Under the pieces are notes generated by a model. It saw nothing but the letters and a program-made list of their open reading frames with translations, was not told where the DNA came from and searched no databases. A stretch of 64,000 nucleotides of DNA from Oscheius sp. JU75 (taxonomy: Eukaryota > Nematoda > Chromadorea > Rhabditida > Rhabditidae): positions 558,001-622,000 of the forward strand of contig JASJZC010000005.1 of the NCBI GenBank assembly GCA_037178855.1, read 5' to 3'. The position numbers and the translations under genes were made by a program. Below are positions 1 to 11,548 of this stretch, in pieces; positions within the stretch are counted from its first letter, which is position 1; every line of letters starts with the position of its first letter.

Positions 1-602
1 TACAGTAACATAATTTCTTGTCCTTTGTCTACTATGTAGGCATGGGATTTTTGTCTCTCTCCCTCTTTCTGTCCTCTCTCTGTTCTCTCTCTCTCTCTCT
101 GAAAAACCATTGTGATAGCTGCTAGGTTTGTGAAGACGGCATTTGACGAAAAAAACAAGGTCTATTTCCCAATTATTCCAGTCGAATCAGCATCCAGAAC
201 CCCTGTCAAAATAACCCAAATTCCATGCTGATCTCAGTCGGGTATGCGGTTCCCAAGAACCCGTTTTCTTGTTGTTGAGCCTTGTTGTTCCTTTCCTCTC
301 TCTCTCATCAATTCTCTCCAAGTTATCCTCTGAACTCGTTGTCTCTCTATTGAAGTCTATGTTCTCTAATTTGAAGTCTCTGTGGTCATTGCTCGCAATT
401 TTATACTGTGTCTGATAATAAAATGTGAAAAGGTTGTGGAAGAGGGGTATGGGAGACAGAGAGACAAAGAGAGACGATACCATTCAGCCTCTAGAAGTAC
501 AATAAAATGTTTCATTGTTTGTACACATATCTGATCCCGTTATATTTTTGGTTCTTGTAATCTTATTTTGACAGCTTGGCGAATTATAATGAAGGTTGGT
601 AG
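1..602. other. Intergenic / 3' flank, no gene seen
   Basis: No supportable gene. A CT-rich simple repeat lies at about 52-100. The region lies downstream of the leftward acyltransferase gene and probably holds its 3' UTR, although I did not find a clear AATAAA on that strand close to the stop codon. Confidence 0.5.
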
Positions 603-3132
603 CTACGGAGCCATGAAGAGTTTCTCATAGATTGCAGCCTGGATCTTTTGCTGGTAGGCCAGTCGATTCTTGGCCCTCTTCAGACCTCCGTCGTAGGGAA
701 GAGCCGTGATGCCGACTTTGGCGGCAATTGCCGACTGGACTCGGCCGGCAAAGGCCACGGCGTCTTCTGAAACATTTTAGGTCAAAAACGAGGCAAGAAC
801 TGACCGGTCTCCTTCTTCTCCATCGGTGCCAGGTAGTAGATCTCGTAGAGAGTAGCAAAAGAGGTCATGACACGGATGACGTAAGGAATAAAGGTGTCCT
901 CCTTCCAGAAAGCGTCACCAACTCTGAAAAGACAAATTGTGTTTTTGGAGGATGTGAACTCATGTACAGCAGTGGGATCTCGGGAACCGAAAAAATTTAA
1001 AGTTTTGTTTCACCACAGCTTGATTTGCGAAATCTTTTTTCCTTTCCTGACCTCGCTAACCGACGTTCAAAAATACCTCGAGTTCTGAAGAAAAGCCACC
1101 GGATAAATTGGAACCTCTCCCGTGAAGACGGCCTTTCTGAACTGTAGAACGGTAGTATTGTTGCTACAGAAGCCTTCGGGGAATAGAAGGACCGGATCCA
1201 CGTCGGAGTTCGAGGCGTAAGAGATGACCTTTTTCTGGAAAATACAAGCGTATAGTTGGACTGAGAAATGTTTCAAGAACAGACTATAGTTCAATATCAA
1301 ATATTTCGCATAGTTATTTTTTCATTGAAGGCTAGACTAAAGCAATTGGAAAACGGAAAGCGTTTACCTGAAAGTTGGCCCGATCTCTCATGTCCTCGCG
1401 GTCCATCCAAAGAGCATGAGTAAGTTTCTCTCCCAACTTCTCCAGGAGACCAGCAAATCCTCCGTGTTTCTGTCCTGTTACGGTGAAAGCTGAAAGGAGC
1501 ATTGTTTTTGTTGCAACTACTGTATAAAGACAGTGTTTTAGATAGGTGAGCAATGGGCCAACTTTTTCACATCCCTGGTACCAGACAGTAAATATTCAGG
1601 AAAACTCACAGTAGCCCTCATAGTCACAGTCACTGTAGATGGTGAAGACATCGTTAGCTGACATATGGTTGGCTACGGCAATGCCTGAAACTTTTTTATC
1701 GGCAACCGAAAAATGTCACACAAGGTTTCTCTATATACTGAAGGTTGTACTAGTTCACTACTCACCACGCAAAAAAATTAGTGAAACAGAGACAGAGGCG
1801 GAAAGGAAAAAAAACATTCTTACCAGGAGCCCTCGGCAGATTCTCTCTATTGTATCCCTTGACAATCATTCCAATACTGGCACTCATGAGCTTGGCAAAA
1901 GTAATGGCAAAATAGTTGACGGTTCTTCTCGAGGTTGTTGGTACCATGGCGACGAAGATTCCCGTAGTGAGAGCCCAAAGAAGGGCAGTGAAGAGAAACA
2001 TCATTCTCAGTGGGAAGAGAAAGCCCCAGCGGAAGGAGACACTGAGACTATAGATCAGATTGTGCGTGAGCTGTGATCCTGGAGGAGAAGACATCATGAG
2101 CCAGGTATCGGTGGGAGAGGACTCGAAGGGGCGCTCGAGGTCATCCTGGAAATGTTAGTCTCTGTCTTTTTGTCTCTGTTCATCTCAACTCTTTGCTTCC
2201 CCTGTCCCCGACAATTCTTATCTTTCTCCGAAAAAGTGCTTGCCCCTTCAAATTATCTGACAGCAGATTCCTAGGTCATCAAGACGTAGAGTCTCGCCAC
2301 GCGGTACTTTTTTTCTGATAACAACTCTCGGACCACCCAGTCTAGAACAAAGTCTTTCAAGACTCTTTCAAGGTTTTCCATGACAGGTCATTTTTTTGTA
2401 ATCAAAACTGTCCAGCTGGCTCCGTGATTGACTGCTTGTAAAGATTAGCGGGGGTTGTAAAGGGGTGTCTCTTTTTTGAGAAACTGATTAGGGAGCGCAG
2501 GTGGTGGTAAAAGTAGAAGACTAGAGTTAGAAAATTGAATTTTCTCTACACTGTCCGAGCGAATGACCCTGTGATGTTATCCCAGTTATATCTGTTCTGT
2601 GAAACAAAGAACAAAAAAAGTAATGTGCTCACAGTCAAATATACCAATCTTGACAAGCTATTCACACCCATTGGGCTTCGTCAGATAACTTATACTCTTC
2701 TTGAATCCATAAGATCCGCACGTTTCGAACTTTCGTACCTGTAGGATGCACTCGACACCGCTTCGCATCATCTCCATCGACAGCTGGAAGGGATCGTTTC
2801 CAAGATTTTTGATCGCAACAGGGATCAGGTGGAGTTTTCCGATGACGGGCTCGTTCATATTGTTGTTTTCCTCATCGGCCAAGGGAGCTCCCTCGGTCAG
2901 GTAGTTTTGAATCCACTCAATCAGCTTCACGTAAAGTCTAGGTAGGTTTCCTGAAAGATTTGTTTCAAATACTCGCTTTATAGTACTTCGGGCCTTTACA
3001 AATGTTTTAGTAGCGTACTGTTTGCTGAGAGACAAACTCACCCCAGCTCCTCTTGGAGACGATCAGTACTACAGTGGAGACGTAGCTGCTAACCATCAAG
3101 CCCACATAGATGCCGAGCACTTCTCCTAACAT
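603..3132 (-). CDS. GPAT3/4-type glycerol-3-phosphate acyltransferase
   Basis: Eight exons (-): 3132-3042, 2950-2739, 2145-1824, 1684-1610, 1489-1368, 1234-1077, 923-805, 766-603. The phase closes throughout and gives 420 residues, close to the 430-460 of animal GPAT3/4. The family acylates the sn-1 position of glycerol-3-phosphate in the ER, the first step to phosphatidate and triacylglycerol. Visible signatures are acyltransferase motif I NHMSAND (about 214-220), a WMDR block like motif II (about 262-265), FPEG motif III (about 292-295), and a C-terminus with GDAFW, EDAV.FA.RV and LPYDGGLKRAK as in vertebrate GPAT3/4. Residues 1-30 form one hydrophobic segment, and hydrophobic stretches precede motif I. 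A TTTCAG acceptor ends 10 bases before the ATG, which supports this start. C. elegans acl-4/acl-5 are likely counterparts. The family assignment is firm; the exact paralogue is not. Confidence 0.93.
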
Positions 3133-4564
3133 CCCGTTTTACCTGAAACACAAATTCATTTTGTTCAGCGGCAAAGTCGAAATCACAGTCCTTCTTTTCA
3201 ATCGTGACGGGACCCGTGTCAATGTGGCTATATAGAATAGTCCGTCGAGCACCAAAAGTTTCTTCCACTAAGTATTTAGTCATGTTATATATTCAAATAC
3301 GCAGTCAAAGTGAATCCCGTCGCGATTAAAAAAAAGAACTGGGTTTTCAACTTTGCGGTTGAACAGACTAACGAAGTCAACTCAAAAACGAAACGGACAA
3401 GAATGGGGGGCTATGTTCATAGGGTGAAACAAGGATGGAAAATTTACACCAACAGGGCTCGAAAATCAAAACCGTGTTCTGAAAAGACATCAGAGGCTAC
3501 AGAAAAAAAAGTTGCGCGACCATAGAAAAAGTGATGGGACTCTACGAAACTAAGAGATGTATTCATTTTTGTTGAGGAAGACCGGCTCAACATAAGTTTC
3601 CAGAACAATGTAATGAGATTCAGAGGGTGAAACAAGTAGGAATCTCAATGATAGGATATTTTTAGGCAGTATCCAACATGGCCAGTCGCTCGCTTTTAAA
3701 TTAACTGGTAGCAGTTTACTAATAAGCACAGGCTGAAACCAAAAAAGGCTATAAGTGCAGGCCAAATGAAAAGTTTTGTCTCTTAGGCAAGAGACCCTTC
3801 ATACAGTCACGAAAAACACTTGTCTGGGGTGTACAAATTTCACAGGATCAAAACTACATTATCGAAGTTTCTTTAATAAGACCTTTTCACCAAAACTCGC
3901 TACGGAAAGCCGAAAAAGAAACCAGTAATTGTAGTCTTTGACACTTACATGTTAGGCGCTAAGCTCGAAATTTTAGATGTACATTGCCAGCGCATGAAAG
4001 TTGCACGGCCTCCATAACTAACAGGAACATCGGAAAAAAGGTCGCAATGGAATCTTTAACAGCTGGCTACTAATATCTCCCTGCCTGAAACGCAAGAGTA
4101 TTAAAAAGCTAACAAGAATGGCAGACTTTGCCCACCAAAAGGATGAGACCCGAACTGGCAAAAAAGGTGTGCGCCGTTCCGCTGTGAGAGGAAGAGAGGA
4201 AATGGACGTCAGTTTATAAAAAAAAATTAACGGTGTAAACTGTCGCCTCAAGTGACCGATCGAGAAGAGTCAGGGTGGAGGAAAGATTATACGATACCGC
4301 TTTCTTCCAGGATAGAATTCATAAACAGTGATGAAGAGGAAGTGGAAGGGTGTGAGCTTGTGAGCCACTGTATTTTGAAATCATGAAAGTGGTTTACAAA
4401 CAAGGGGTTCGAGAGCTTCGGTTTCCTCTATTGCCATTTGTGATTTTTTAATGTTTCACAGAACAAAAAGTGTATCTTGGATTGCATTATCCGATCCGAT
4501 GGCGCAAACCTGGTGTAGCGTTTTTCATTTTTGCCATTTTTGCTCAAGATAGGCATATATCCAA

Positions 4565-4763
4565 GGAACCTCCGGCAAAAATGACGCTAGGGGTGTTCCA
4601 GCTCAAATTCAAGAAAAAATACCTTGACTGATTTCGAGCCGAGTCGAGTCGACGAGTCAGAACATTTATCTCAAAATCTAAATTTTATACATGCCTGGCG
4701 TCATTTTTGTCGGAGGTTCATCTGAGCCGCATCTACCTTGAACAAAAATGACGCCAAGGGTGT
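4565..4763. repeat. MITE-like inverted repeat
   Basis: Left arm 4565-4592 (reads AACCTCCGGCAAAAATGACG) is matched in inverted orientation by 4693-4720 with two or three mismatches. A third, direct copy of the AAAAATGACGCC core follows at 4741-4763. About 100 bases separate the arms. No coding capacity. It looks like a small non-autonomous DNA element or the remnant of one. I saw no target-site duplication I trust. Confidence 0.5.
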
Positions 4764-6220
4764 GTAAGGTAGATTTCTACAAAATTCGTTCACGACTCGT
4801 TTCCACACGACTCTAGATTTTCAACACGGCGCCCAAGTATAGTCAAAAGTAACTAACATTCTTGAGAAGGTGAAAAGTTGTGCGACGGTCAATGTGAAAA
4901 TGAGCCATTGATCCTAGACCGAGCGACTTCTACCGCCTTATTTTTTATGTTGAAGTGTCTGAGCTCTTGTTGAGTTCAACTAGGAACGAATGAAATATGG
5001 GGGTTGCCTGTCTCAGTTTTCAGTGTCATCCACCAGAAAATTTGTGTTTCGAGCAGTACATAATGCATAATGTTTCGAGTAGTACGGAAGATGTATTACT
5101 AGACAAGACCGATAGGAAGAGCAGGGATTGTGGACTAGAGAACGACTAGCTGGGAGATAAGCCAGAGACTGAGAGAAATTTCTGCAACAGTTTTGCAAAG
5201 ATTTCCAAGAGGACAACTGGAGTCTAGTTCGGATGGTTAAGTAAGCGGCTTTTTTGTCCCATAGACTATTTTGGGGGCGGGAAAGGGGGTGATCTTTGGC
5301 ATGATCGAAGACTAAAGAGAACTACAAGACTTTTTGGGGGTAGGCAGTCTAGGAACCTTGGTAAAGACTGTAGAGGAGTCAGCACATTGTTTTCTTTAGT
5401 TTACTTCAACATTTTATCAAAAGAGTGAAACAGCAAACTTCCTCAAATGGAAAAGAAATCGGGAGGTGACCGATCCCCTTACATACTCGGAAAGTTAAAA
5501 GTATCCAAAAATATATGTCAACAAAAGAAGGTCACAAGTTAGTTAAAATTAGTCACTGTTAAAAACTTGTCCTTTCCTTGTTTTGGAAATTAGTCTAATC
5601 GGAGAACTGGTACTGAAAGGAAGTGACAGAGACAGAAGACAGGAGGAGACACGGTGGCAGAGACATAGTGACTAAGAGACAGAAAGTCGAGGAAAGAGTG
5701 TCTGGGTTCGACTGAACCCATAGGTTCTCCCCCCTTTCCACATGACCAACACATGGTATCAGTCATAGGGCAAAAACTGCGCCCCTCGGTAACATTATAA
5801 AATTTTCGATTCCAGTTTTCAGGATCAAAATATCATTTTCTAGCTTTTGATTTTCTCCAACGTAGTAGTAATTGTCCTACCCGACAACTTTGCAGAACAT
5901 TCCATATCTGAAAACTGGTTCCAGAACCCGAAAAAAAGCACTTTTAGACACCCTTCTGCCAGCAGTCACGCGCGCTGCGTTCTAAAATTGGAGACAGCAA
6001 GGTGGCGTCTTATCTCAAGAAGCTTCTACGAACAAGAAACGGCGGAAAGGAGAGAGATTGGGAGAAGTGGACAAAGTACGGAAGTCAGCTGATTCTTGTG
6101 TCTATCTCTCAAGGGCAAGGGACAGAGAGAGAGGAGTAGGAAATAAATACACAGCTGGAAGACTGGGGGAAAGAGACGAATGCGCTCTGAACTTTAGTCT
6201 GGAGGAAAGGAGAGACACAG

Positions 6221-6249
6221 GAAGAGAGAGAGAGAGAGAGAGAGAGAGA
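6221..6249. repeat. GA microsatellite
   Basis: A near-perfect (GA)n run of about 28 bases, inside a wider purine-rich block (6030-6250) with many GAGAGA and GACAGAGA units. Open frames on both strands across it are by-products of the repeat. Confidence 0.85.
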
Positions 6250-7134
6250 TGTTGATGTTCCTGTATCCAATTGCAATAGCTCGAACTGGTCCTTGCCTCT
6301 CTGTCCCTTGTCCATGTCTCTCTGAACAACAACTGCTCTATGAACCGGAAAAGAGTTCATCATAGCGGAGGCAGGGACAATTCGAACCATTGCAATTGGA
6401 TACTAGAACATCAACGAAATCAACAAAAACTAGCCGGAAGCTACGAGGACAGCAAAGAAATGGCATCTGGGGCCTCTACGCCTGTATCTCCACCGTAACA
6501 GAACAGACATTCCGTTTCCTCCACCATTCCACCAGCTTTCACAGATTGGCTCCTCCAGTACGCAGTGGGGAACAGCTCGTCTTTTCGTCCTCTCTTTAGC
6601 TCTGGCCTGGACCCCTCCACTCTTCTAAAAACTTCGAGCAACAAAAAAAATAGTTAAAAAGGTGTCTCTACTTCAGACAATCTCTACCTTTCAAAGAATT
6701 TGGCTGCCGGATATAAAACAATGTAGGCGCAGGTTCAGAGCACTATCAGTTTTCTAGTGGCCCCGAGGGATTCCATGAAAGCTTTTGCTTCCTATTTAGG
6801 CTTCCCCAGCAACGTCGTCTCCAACTCTCTAGATCAGTACTCTAATTTCGTTAACCCCCATTTGCTATGGTAAAGCCTACCAAGAGCTACCTGTGAATAC
6901 GCCTGGGTAGTAACCGTCTGTCAAAGATGGTGTCGTGCTCAGTCTTTCTGGCTGCTTAGGGTCTTCCATGGATCCACAACGATGTTTGGTATAGTTCATG
7001 GAATACTTCGGGGCCACTAGAGAAGACTGATAGTGCTCTGATCCAGTGCCCAAATTCTTCTATTTTTCTTTCACCAAAAAAAAAACCTTCATATACGAGC
7101 CACAACGATAACAATAACGAGAAAACGACAGGAA

Positions 7135-8147
7135 CTATGAGCCCAGGGAGTCGACGACGGCTTTTTTGACGGTCGGATAGAGGTGAAGACAGGTCCTGTG
7201 AGCTGTGTTGATGGCTTCGTGGATCTGGCCGAGTGGCAGCTGACCGCGGACTTCGCAGCAAATGACCTGAAACGAGAAAATGAGGTCTTTGCCTTTGGTT
7301 TTCAGCCGACTTTTCAATACTAAAATAAGAAATTACCTGATTGAGATTGGGCATGACGGCCACGGTGACCTCTCCATGTACTTCTTCTTCCTCATTACTG
7401 CTCGGATCTACGATTATTTGCCCCGAGGGGGAGACAGTGACGTGGGCCGGGAGAATAATGTCGAAAACCTGGAAAGATGATAATTTTTGTGGCACACATA
7501 TGACGTATAGTTTAGGAGCTGTCTAACCACAACTGATTTCTAACTAACATTTGTGGCCAGAGCTGAATTTCCCCGTGAAAAAGACAAAAAAAAACCTCAA
7601 TTCCTGCATGCATGACAGCCAACGAGCTGGCCAGAAGGGCTGCTTGAAGAACTCCGCCGTCCGCGTTCATTACAGTAACCTGGAAATTGCGAATTTGTCT
7701 AAAATCGCTGGAAAAAAGGTGACAAACCTCGCAGGTGATGAGACTGCGATTGTATTTTCGGAGCTGAATGCAGCTCGAGAGAGCGCTGACGAGCTGCGCT
7801 CGCAGCTTTTCGTCCTCATAGCCGGTGACATTGACAGTGACCGCTCCACTGTGATAGTCGGCCTCGGTGCTCTCTTTCGGACCGGTTCTGCATATTCAGG
7901 ATTCGATAGGCATATAAAAGACTCACATTTGTGCCAAGACCCTCATATTTCCAAATTCGACGTAAGCTGAGCCTCTCTGCCCTGGGAAGACCCCTGATTT
8001 TAGACCTAGAACTACCTTTTTTTTGAAGAAAAATTAAAAAAACCTACAAACTGGCCGAAATCCCGTTACTTTTGTGGTCTTTTCAGCAGTGCTCGGCGGC
8101 AGGAGCTCGTCCAAACTGACGGAAAAGTGCGATTTGACGAATGGCAT
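7135..8147 (-). CDS. RNA exosome subunit MTR3/EXOSC6-like (RNase PH fold)
   Basis: Six exons (-): 8147-8048, 7993-7927, 7887-7728, 7679-7596, 7468-7337, 7266-7135. The phase closes, giving 224 residues. It matches animal MTR3: TGFRPVWVFPGQRGSAYVE near the N-terminus, QITGPKE, an MNADGGVLQAAL..ASLAV.HAGIEV block, and VTVAVMPNLNQV near the C-terminus. MTR3 is one of six RNase PH-like subunits in the 3'-5' RNA exosome ring of nucleus and cytoplasm. Animal ring subunits are generally non-catalytic and guide RNA to the associated nucleases. EXOSC6 fits better than EXOSC4 because of the MPNLNQ block. It lies 134 bases downstream of the PLPBP-like gene on the same strand. TTTCCAG ends 22 bases before the ATG, suggesting the second gene of an operon. 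C. elegans exos-4.2 may be the counterpart; I am unsure. Confidence 0.9.
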
Positions 8148-8280
8148 GTCTAGATATTGTTCTTTTTCTCTGGAAATGCAAAGAAAACAGGTAAATAATC
8201 GGCTGAAAAGCGATGAAAATGCATAATATTCGAGGAAGAGAACATAGAAATCTTATCGGAAAGTGAAAAATGACAAAAGA
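8148..8280 (-). promoter_or_regulatory. Intercistronic spacer with trans-splice acceptors
   Basis: This 133-base gap separates the PLPBP-like stop codon (8281-8283) from the EXOSC6-like ATG (8147). Reading leftward there is a TTTTCAG ending at 8203 and a TTTCCAG ending at 8170, both preceded by T-rich sequence. A gap of about 100 bases from stop codon to acceptor is typical of C. elegans operons processed by SL2 trans-splicing. I see no canonical AATAAA. That this is an operon junction is inferred. Confidence 0.6.
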
Positions 8281-9369
8281 CTAATTTTTGTAGAGACGAG
8301 GCCCGAAAATCTTGCTCCCGACGCGGATGCTAGTGCTTCCCTGACGGATGGCGGTCGCGAAGTCTTCTGACATGCCCATTGAGAGCTCCTGTAAGAGGTT
8401 TCCAAGTTTTTTTGCGGTAAATGTGGCCACAATATACAGTTAGACAGCTAGGTTAAAAAGAAATAAAAACTGACCAGATCTTGTTCATTCTGCTTCGAAA
8501 TAGCTGCCCATTTCCTCCGGACCTCTCCAAGTCGTTCAAAATCGGGGTTGGGGACTTTCTGACTAAAAGCAACAAACTTCTTGGGCTAAAATCATAACAT
8601 TACCTATTTTCCACGCTGCCAATGGTCATGAAGCCGGCCATTCGAAGATGCGGACAGCTTTTCGTGACGTAATCTGCTAATTTCAGTGCATTTTCCGTCC
8701 CCAGACCGCCTTTTTGCTCCTCGTCGCTCGTGTTCACTTGAATTAGGACGTTTAGGGTCTAAAACAAGGACAAGCTTAGTTTTGAAAAATGGGCAGGGAG
8801 TGACCTTTTCACGTTTGTACATCTCCTTCTCGAACAAACTGCAGTGTTTCTCGGTCTCGAGTGTCTCTACACAGTACAATCCCTTTAAGGCGGCTATTTT
8901 GGGGATCTGCAAGCCATTTTTGACGAAAGATAACAAGAAAATTCACCTTGTTCGACTGAATTTGACCTATGAAGTGCCATCTGATCTCCGGACAGCTTGT
9001 GGACAGCGTCTCGGATTTTTCCTCGAGCTCCTGCACGTAATTTTCGCCGAAATGACGATGTCCTGTGCTGTAAATTGACTGAAATCGATGAAACTTTGGA
9101 GAAAAATGGAAGGAAACCTCAATTAGACTGGCAGGCTTCGTTTTGGAGACGGCTACGAGCCTACATGAGTCCAGACGACTGGAAGACTTGTGAGCCTCGT
9201 TCATTTCGTTGGAAATGACAAAAAAGTTCTCTTTAACCACCTGAAAGACAAGACATTGGTGCAAAGTAAAAATAAAACGAACCTCTTCTTGGCTAGACAT
9301 GTTTCTGGAGCTGAAGCGTAGATTTTTCTTCACTACCTGGCTGATTAGGGTCGGAAGCGTCTTTAGCAT
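8281..9369 (-). CDS. PLP homeostasis protein (YggS/PROSC family)
   Basis: Seven exons (-): 9369-9283, 9240-9118, 9078-8947, 8906-8805, 8758-8604, 8562-8475, 8388-8281. The phase closes, giving 264 residues, the usual length. The family binds pyridoxal 5'-phosphate without known enzyme activity and buffers free PLP. Hallmarks are all visible: LVAVSKTKP with the PLP-binding Lys, [28 protein letters not shown], and [22 protein letters not shown] at the C-terminus. The first 23 residues are basic and hydrophobic and could be a weak mitochondrial presequence; Met24 is an alternative start. It is upstream gene of a probable operon with the EXOSC6-like gene, and its 5' end faces GPN2 across 373 bases. 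Very secure family assignment. Confidence 0.95.
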
Positions 9370-9742
9370 ACGAATTTGGTCTGAAAAGAAGATCTTTTAC
9401 TCGGAAACTTGGTAAAAACGAGAGCAGAGGTGAGGAAACGAAGAAATTCGGAAAGTGTGAAAATTCAAAATCCGTTGTATCTTGCCGCGTCTTTTGCACT
9501 TGCTCAAAAAGCGCGTGCTCTTTGAAATCTCCTTTTCAAAGTTTTTCTTGCCATTTTTCATCCTACTCAACCATTTTTCCTTATTTACTTTTGTGAATTG
9601 GTTAACTGAACCAATTTGCCCAACAGCTTAGATACTAAACATGTTGAAAAAATGATAAAGTTCTAAGATTTCCTGTTGTAAACGTTTTCCAGTCGATATC
9701 TCCCATTTCTCCCCCGTTTCCCATCAACAAGGAACTTCCAGA
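9370..9742. promoter_or_regulatory. Shared divergent promoter region
   Basis: This 373-base gap lies between the starts of the leftward PLPBP-like gene and rightward GPN2, so it must hold both promoters or one bidirectional one. GPN2 begins right after CTTCCAG (ending 9741), one base before its ATG, so its outron starts further left. No TATA box or other motif is clear by eye. The promoter role is inferred from layout. Confidence 0.6.
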
Positions 9743-11398
9743 ATGTTCGGAATTCTCGTAATCGGTGCCCCCGGTGCCGGGAAGTCCACATTTTGCGCCG
9801 GCCTCCCTGAACTCTTCGATCACCTCAAACGATCCCATTATATTGTGAATTTGGATCCGGCGAATGATTTCGTCCAATACAGAACCGATTTGGATGTCAA
9901 AGTATGCATTTTCCACTTACGTAGTCAGGAAAAACAGCCTTAGGAACTGATTTCGGTGCAGGAAGTGATGGAAAGACTTGGATTGGGGCCCAACGGAGCC
10001 TTAAAGTACTGCATCGACGTCCTTTGTCACAATGAGCAGTGGCTGGTGGAGAAGTTGGTGAAGAATAGGGACAAGTACTTTGTGATCGACTGTCCAGGAC
10101 AGCTGGAGCTTTATAAGGGAGAAGGAGAGCTGTGCAAGGTCGGTTTTCAATTCTCTTTGGGTCATTTTCATTTTTTTCACCAAAAACTCCAATTTCCAGG
10201 TAATCCGCAGTCTGGAGAAAGCCGGAGTCCGTCTAACTGCCGTCCATCTCTCGGACTCTCTCTACGCCAGTGATCCGGCCAAATTCATCTCAGTCCTCAT
10301 TTCGACCCTCTGTAAGCCACCTTTTGTCTACTTTTCCTTTCCAATCGCTATTTTTGGGTGATTCACATAACTGAAATGACAGGATTCCGCTTTGCGACAC
10401 CCCAAAATCGATATTTTCCCCTAAAAAAAACTACGAATAACTCATTTCCAGCAGTCATGGTAACACTGGAAGTGCCGCAGGTGAACATTTTGACGAAGAT
10501 GGATCTCTATGACCCGAAGAACAGCTTCGATCTCGACTTCTACACTCGACTACCTAACGCCGAGAGGCTGCTGGAGTTGCTGAATGACGTGCCCGGGCTG
10601 GAAAGGTACAGGAAGCTGAACGAGCAAATTTGTCAGGTTCGTATTCTCTTGCAGACGTTTTTTTTATAAATGCAAAGGATTTGAATAACCCTGTTTCGTC
10701 AAAGTATAAATCATGGCTCCGCAAGCAAAACTTCAATAGTTTTAACAAAAAGACTAACACTGCCGCTTTTTTCAAAGCTAATCTGAAGCTGAATCAGTCG
10801 AATTTCAGTTAGGTTGCAATACATAACGATTCCGCCGTCGAGATCACCATGCCTTTCCATCGCAAAATGGTTATATTTTGCTATTGGTCATATAAGCAAG
10901 CGAGTGTTTCTATTCATTCCAGCTTGACCCGCTCGGCTCGGAGACCTCCGAACGGCTCAAACAGCTCGGCTCGAGCAGCAAATTTGCTGCTCGTGTCCAA
11001 CTATAATGCATTCGCCATAAGTTCTCAATTGTTCATCTTGGTTTTTCGATTTTTCTTGTTTCATTAGCTACCCATGAGGTAACTGCTGTTTCCCATTAAT
11101 TTACCGAAGTTTTGCAGCCTAAACATAGCTCGTTTTGATCACAAACAGCAAATCTATTCGTGTCCGAAATAGTAAAGATGCTCAAATCCATATGTTTTTT
11201 GGAGAACCCTATCCCGCTCGAAAATCATGTTTTACTCCAAGTTTCCAGATAATTTCGGACTTTGACCTCGTCAACTTCACCCCACTCAGCGTTCGTTCAA
11301 AAGAGGCCATGGCTGCCGTTATACGACAGATGGATACTGCGAATGGGTACTCTCTGGTAGATCAGGATATCCGAGAGACGATTCTCGGCGAAAAATGA
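9743..11398 (+). CDS. GPN-loop GTPase 2
   Basis: Exons 9743-9901, 9944-10138, 10200-10311, 10452-10636, 11249-11398; the phase closes, giving 266 residues (human GPN2 is about 310, so the C-terminal tail is short). GPN GTPases help assemble and import RNA polymerase II. Visible motifs are P-loop GAPGAGKS (8-15), NLDPAND, the defining GPN loop LGPNG (68-70), switch II DCPGQ (102-106), the guanine-specificity motif TKMD in NILTKMDLYD, and DPAKFISVL. Exon 4 has tandem acceptors TTTCCAGCAG, so transcripts may differ by one codon. A CTTCCAG ends one base before the ATG, consistent with direct trans-splicing. The Arg/Ser-rich gene starts 150 bases downstream, suggesting an operon. The long last intron (612 bases) shows nothing recognisable. 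Confidence 0.94.
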
Positions 11399-11548
11399 CC
11401 CCATTTCCATGCAAAATTTTGTTGATTTTGTCCCTGTTTCTGTATAAAACTGGTGCTTTCCCTATACTCTACTTTTTTGTGCATTTTACAGTAGTTTCGG
11501 CCATAATTACCTGAAAAATGAGCTCAAAGCACTAAAAATTACCCCAGA
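11399..11548 (+). promoter_or_regulatory. Second probable operon junction
   Basis: The gap between the GPN2 stop and the next ATG is 150 bases. A T-rich tract (ACTTTTTTGTG) leads to GCATTTTACAG ending at 11491, 93 bases after the stop codon, which is where an SL2 acceptor would be expected in a nematode operon. No canonical AATAAA was found. Confidence 0.5.

Larger units (their letters stand above)
3133..7134. other. 4 kb gene-poor stretch
   Basis: No gene could be supported. It begins with the 5' flank and probable promoter of the acyltransferase gene. It contains an inverted-repeat element near 4565-4720 and GA/CT simple repeats near 6100-6250. Short open frames here have no recognisable protein features and lack consistent splice signals. 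Confidence 0.45.

Noticed and set aside
6058-6390. Overlapping open frames on both strands
   Set aside because: Composition is imposed by the GA/CT repeat; peptides are Arg/Glu or Ser/Leu strings.
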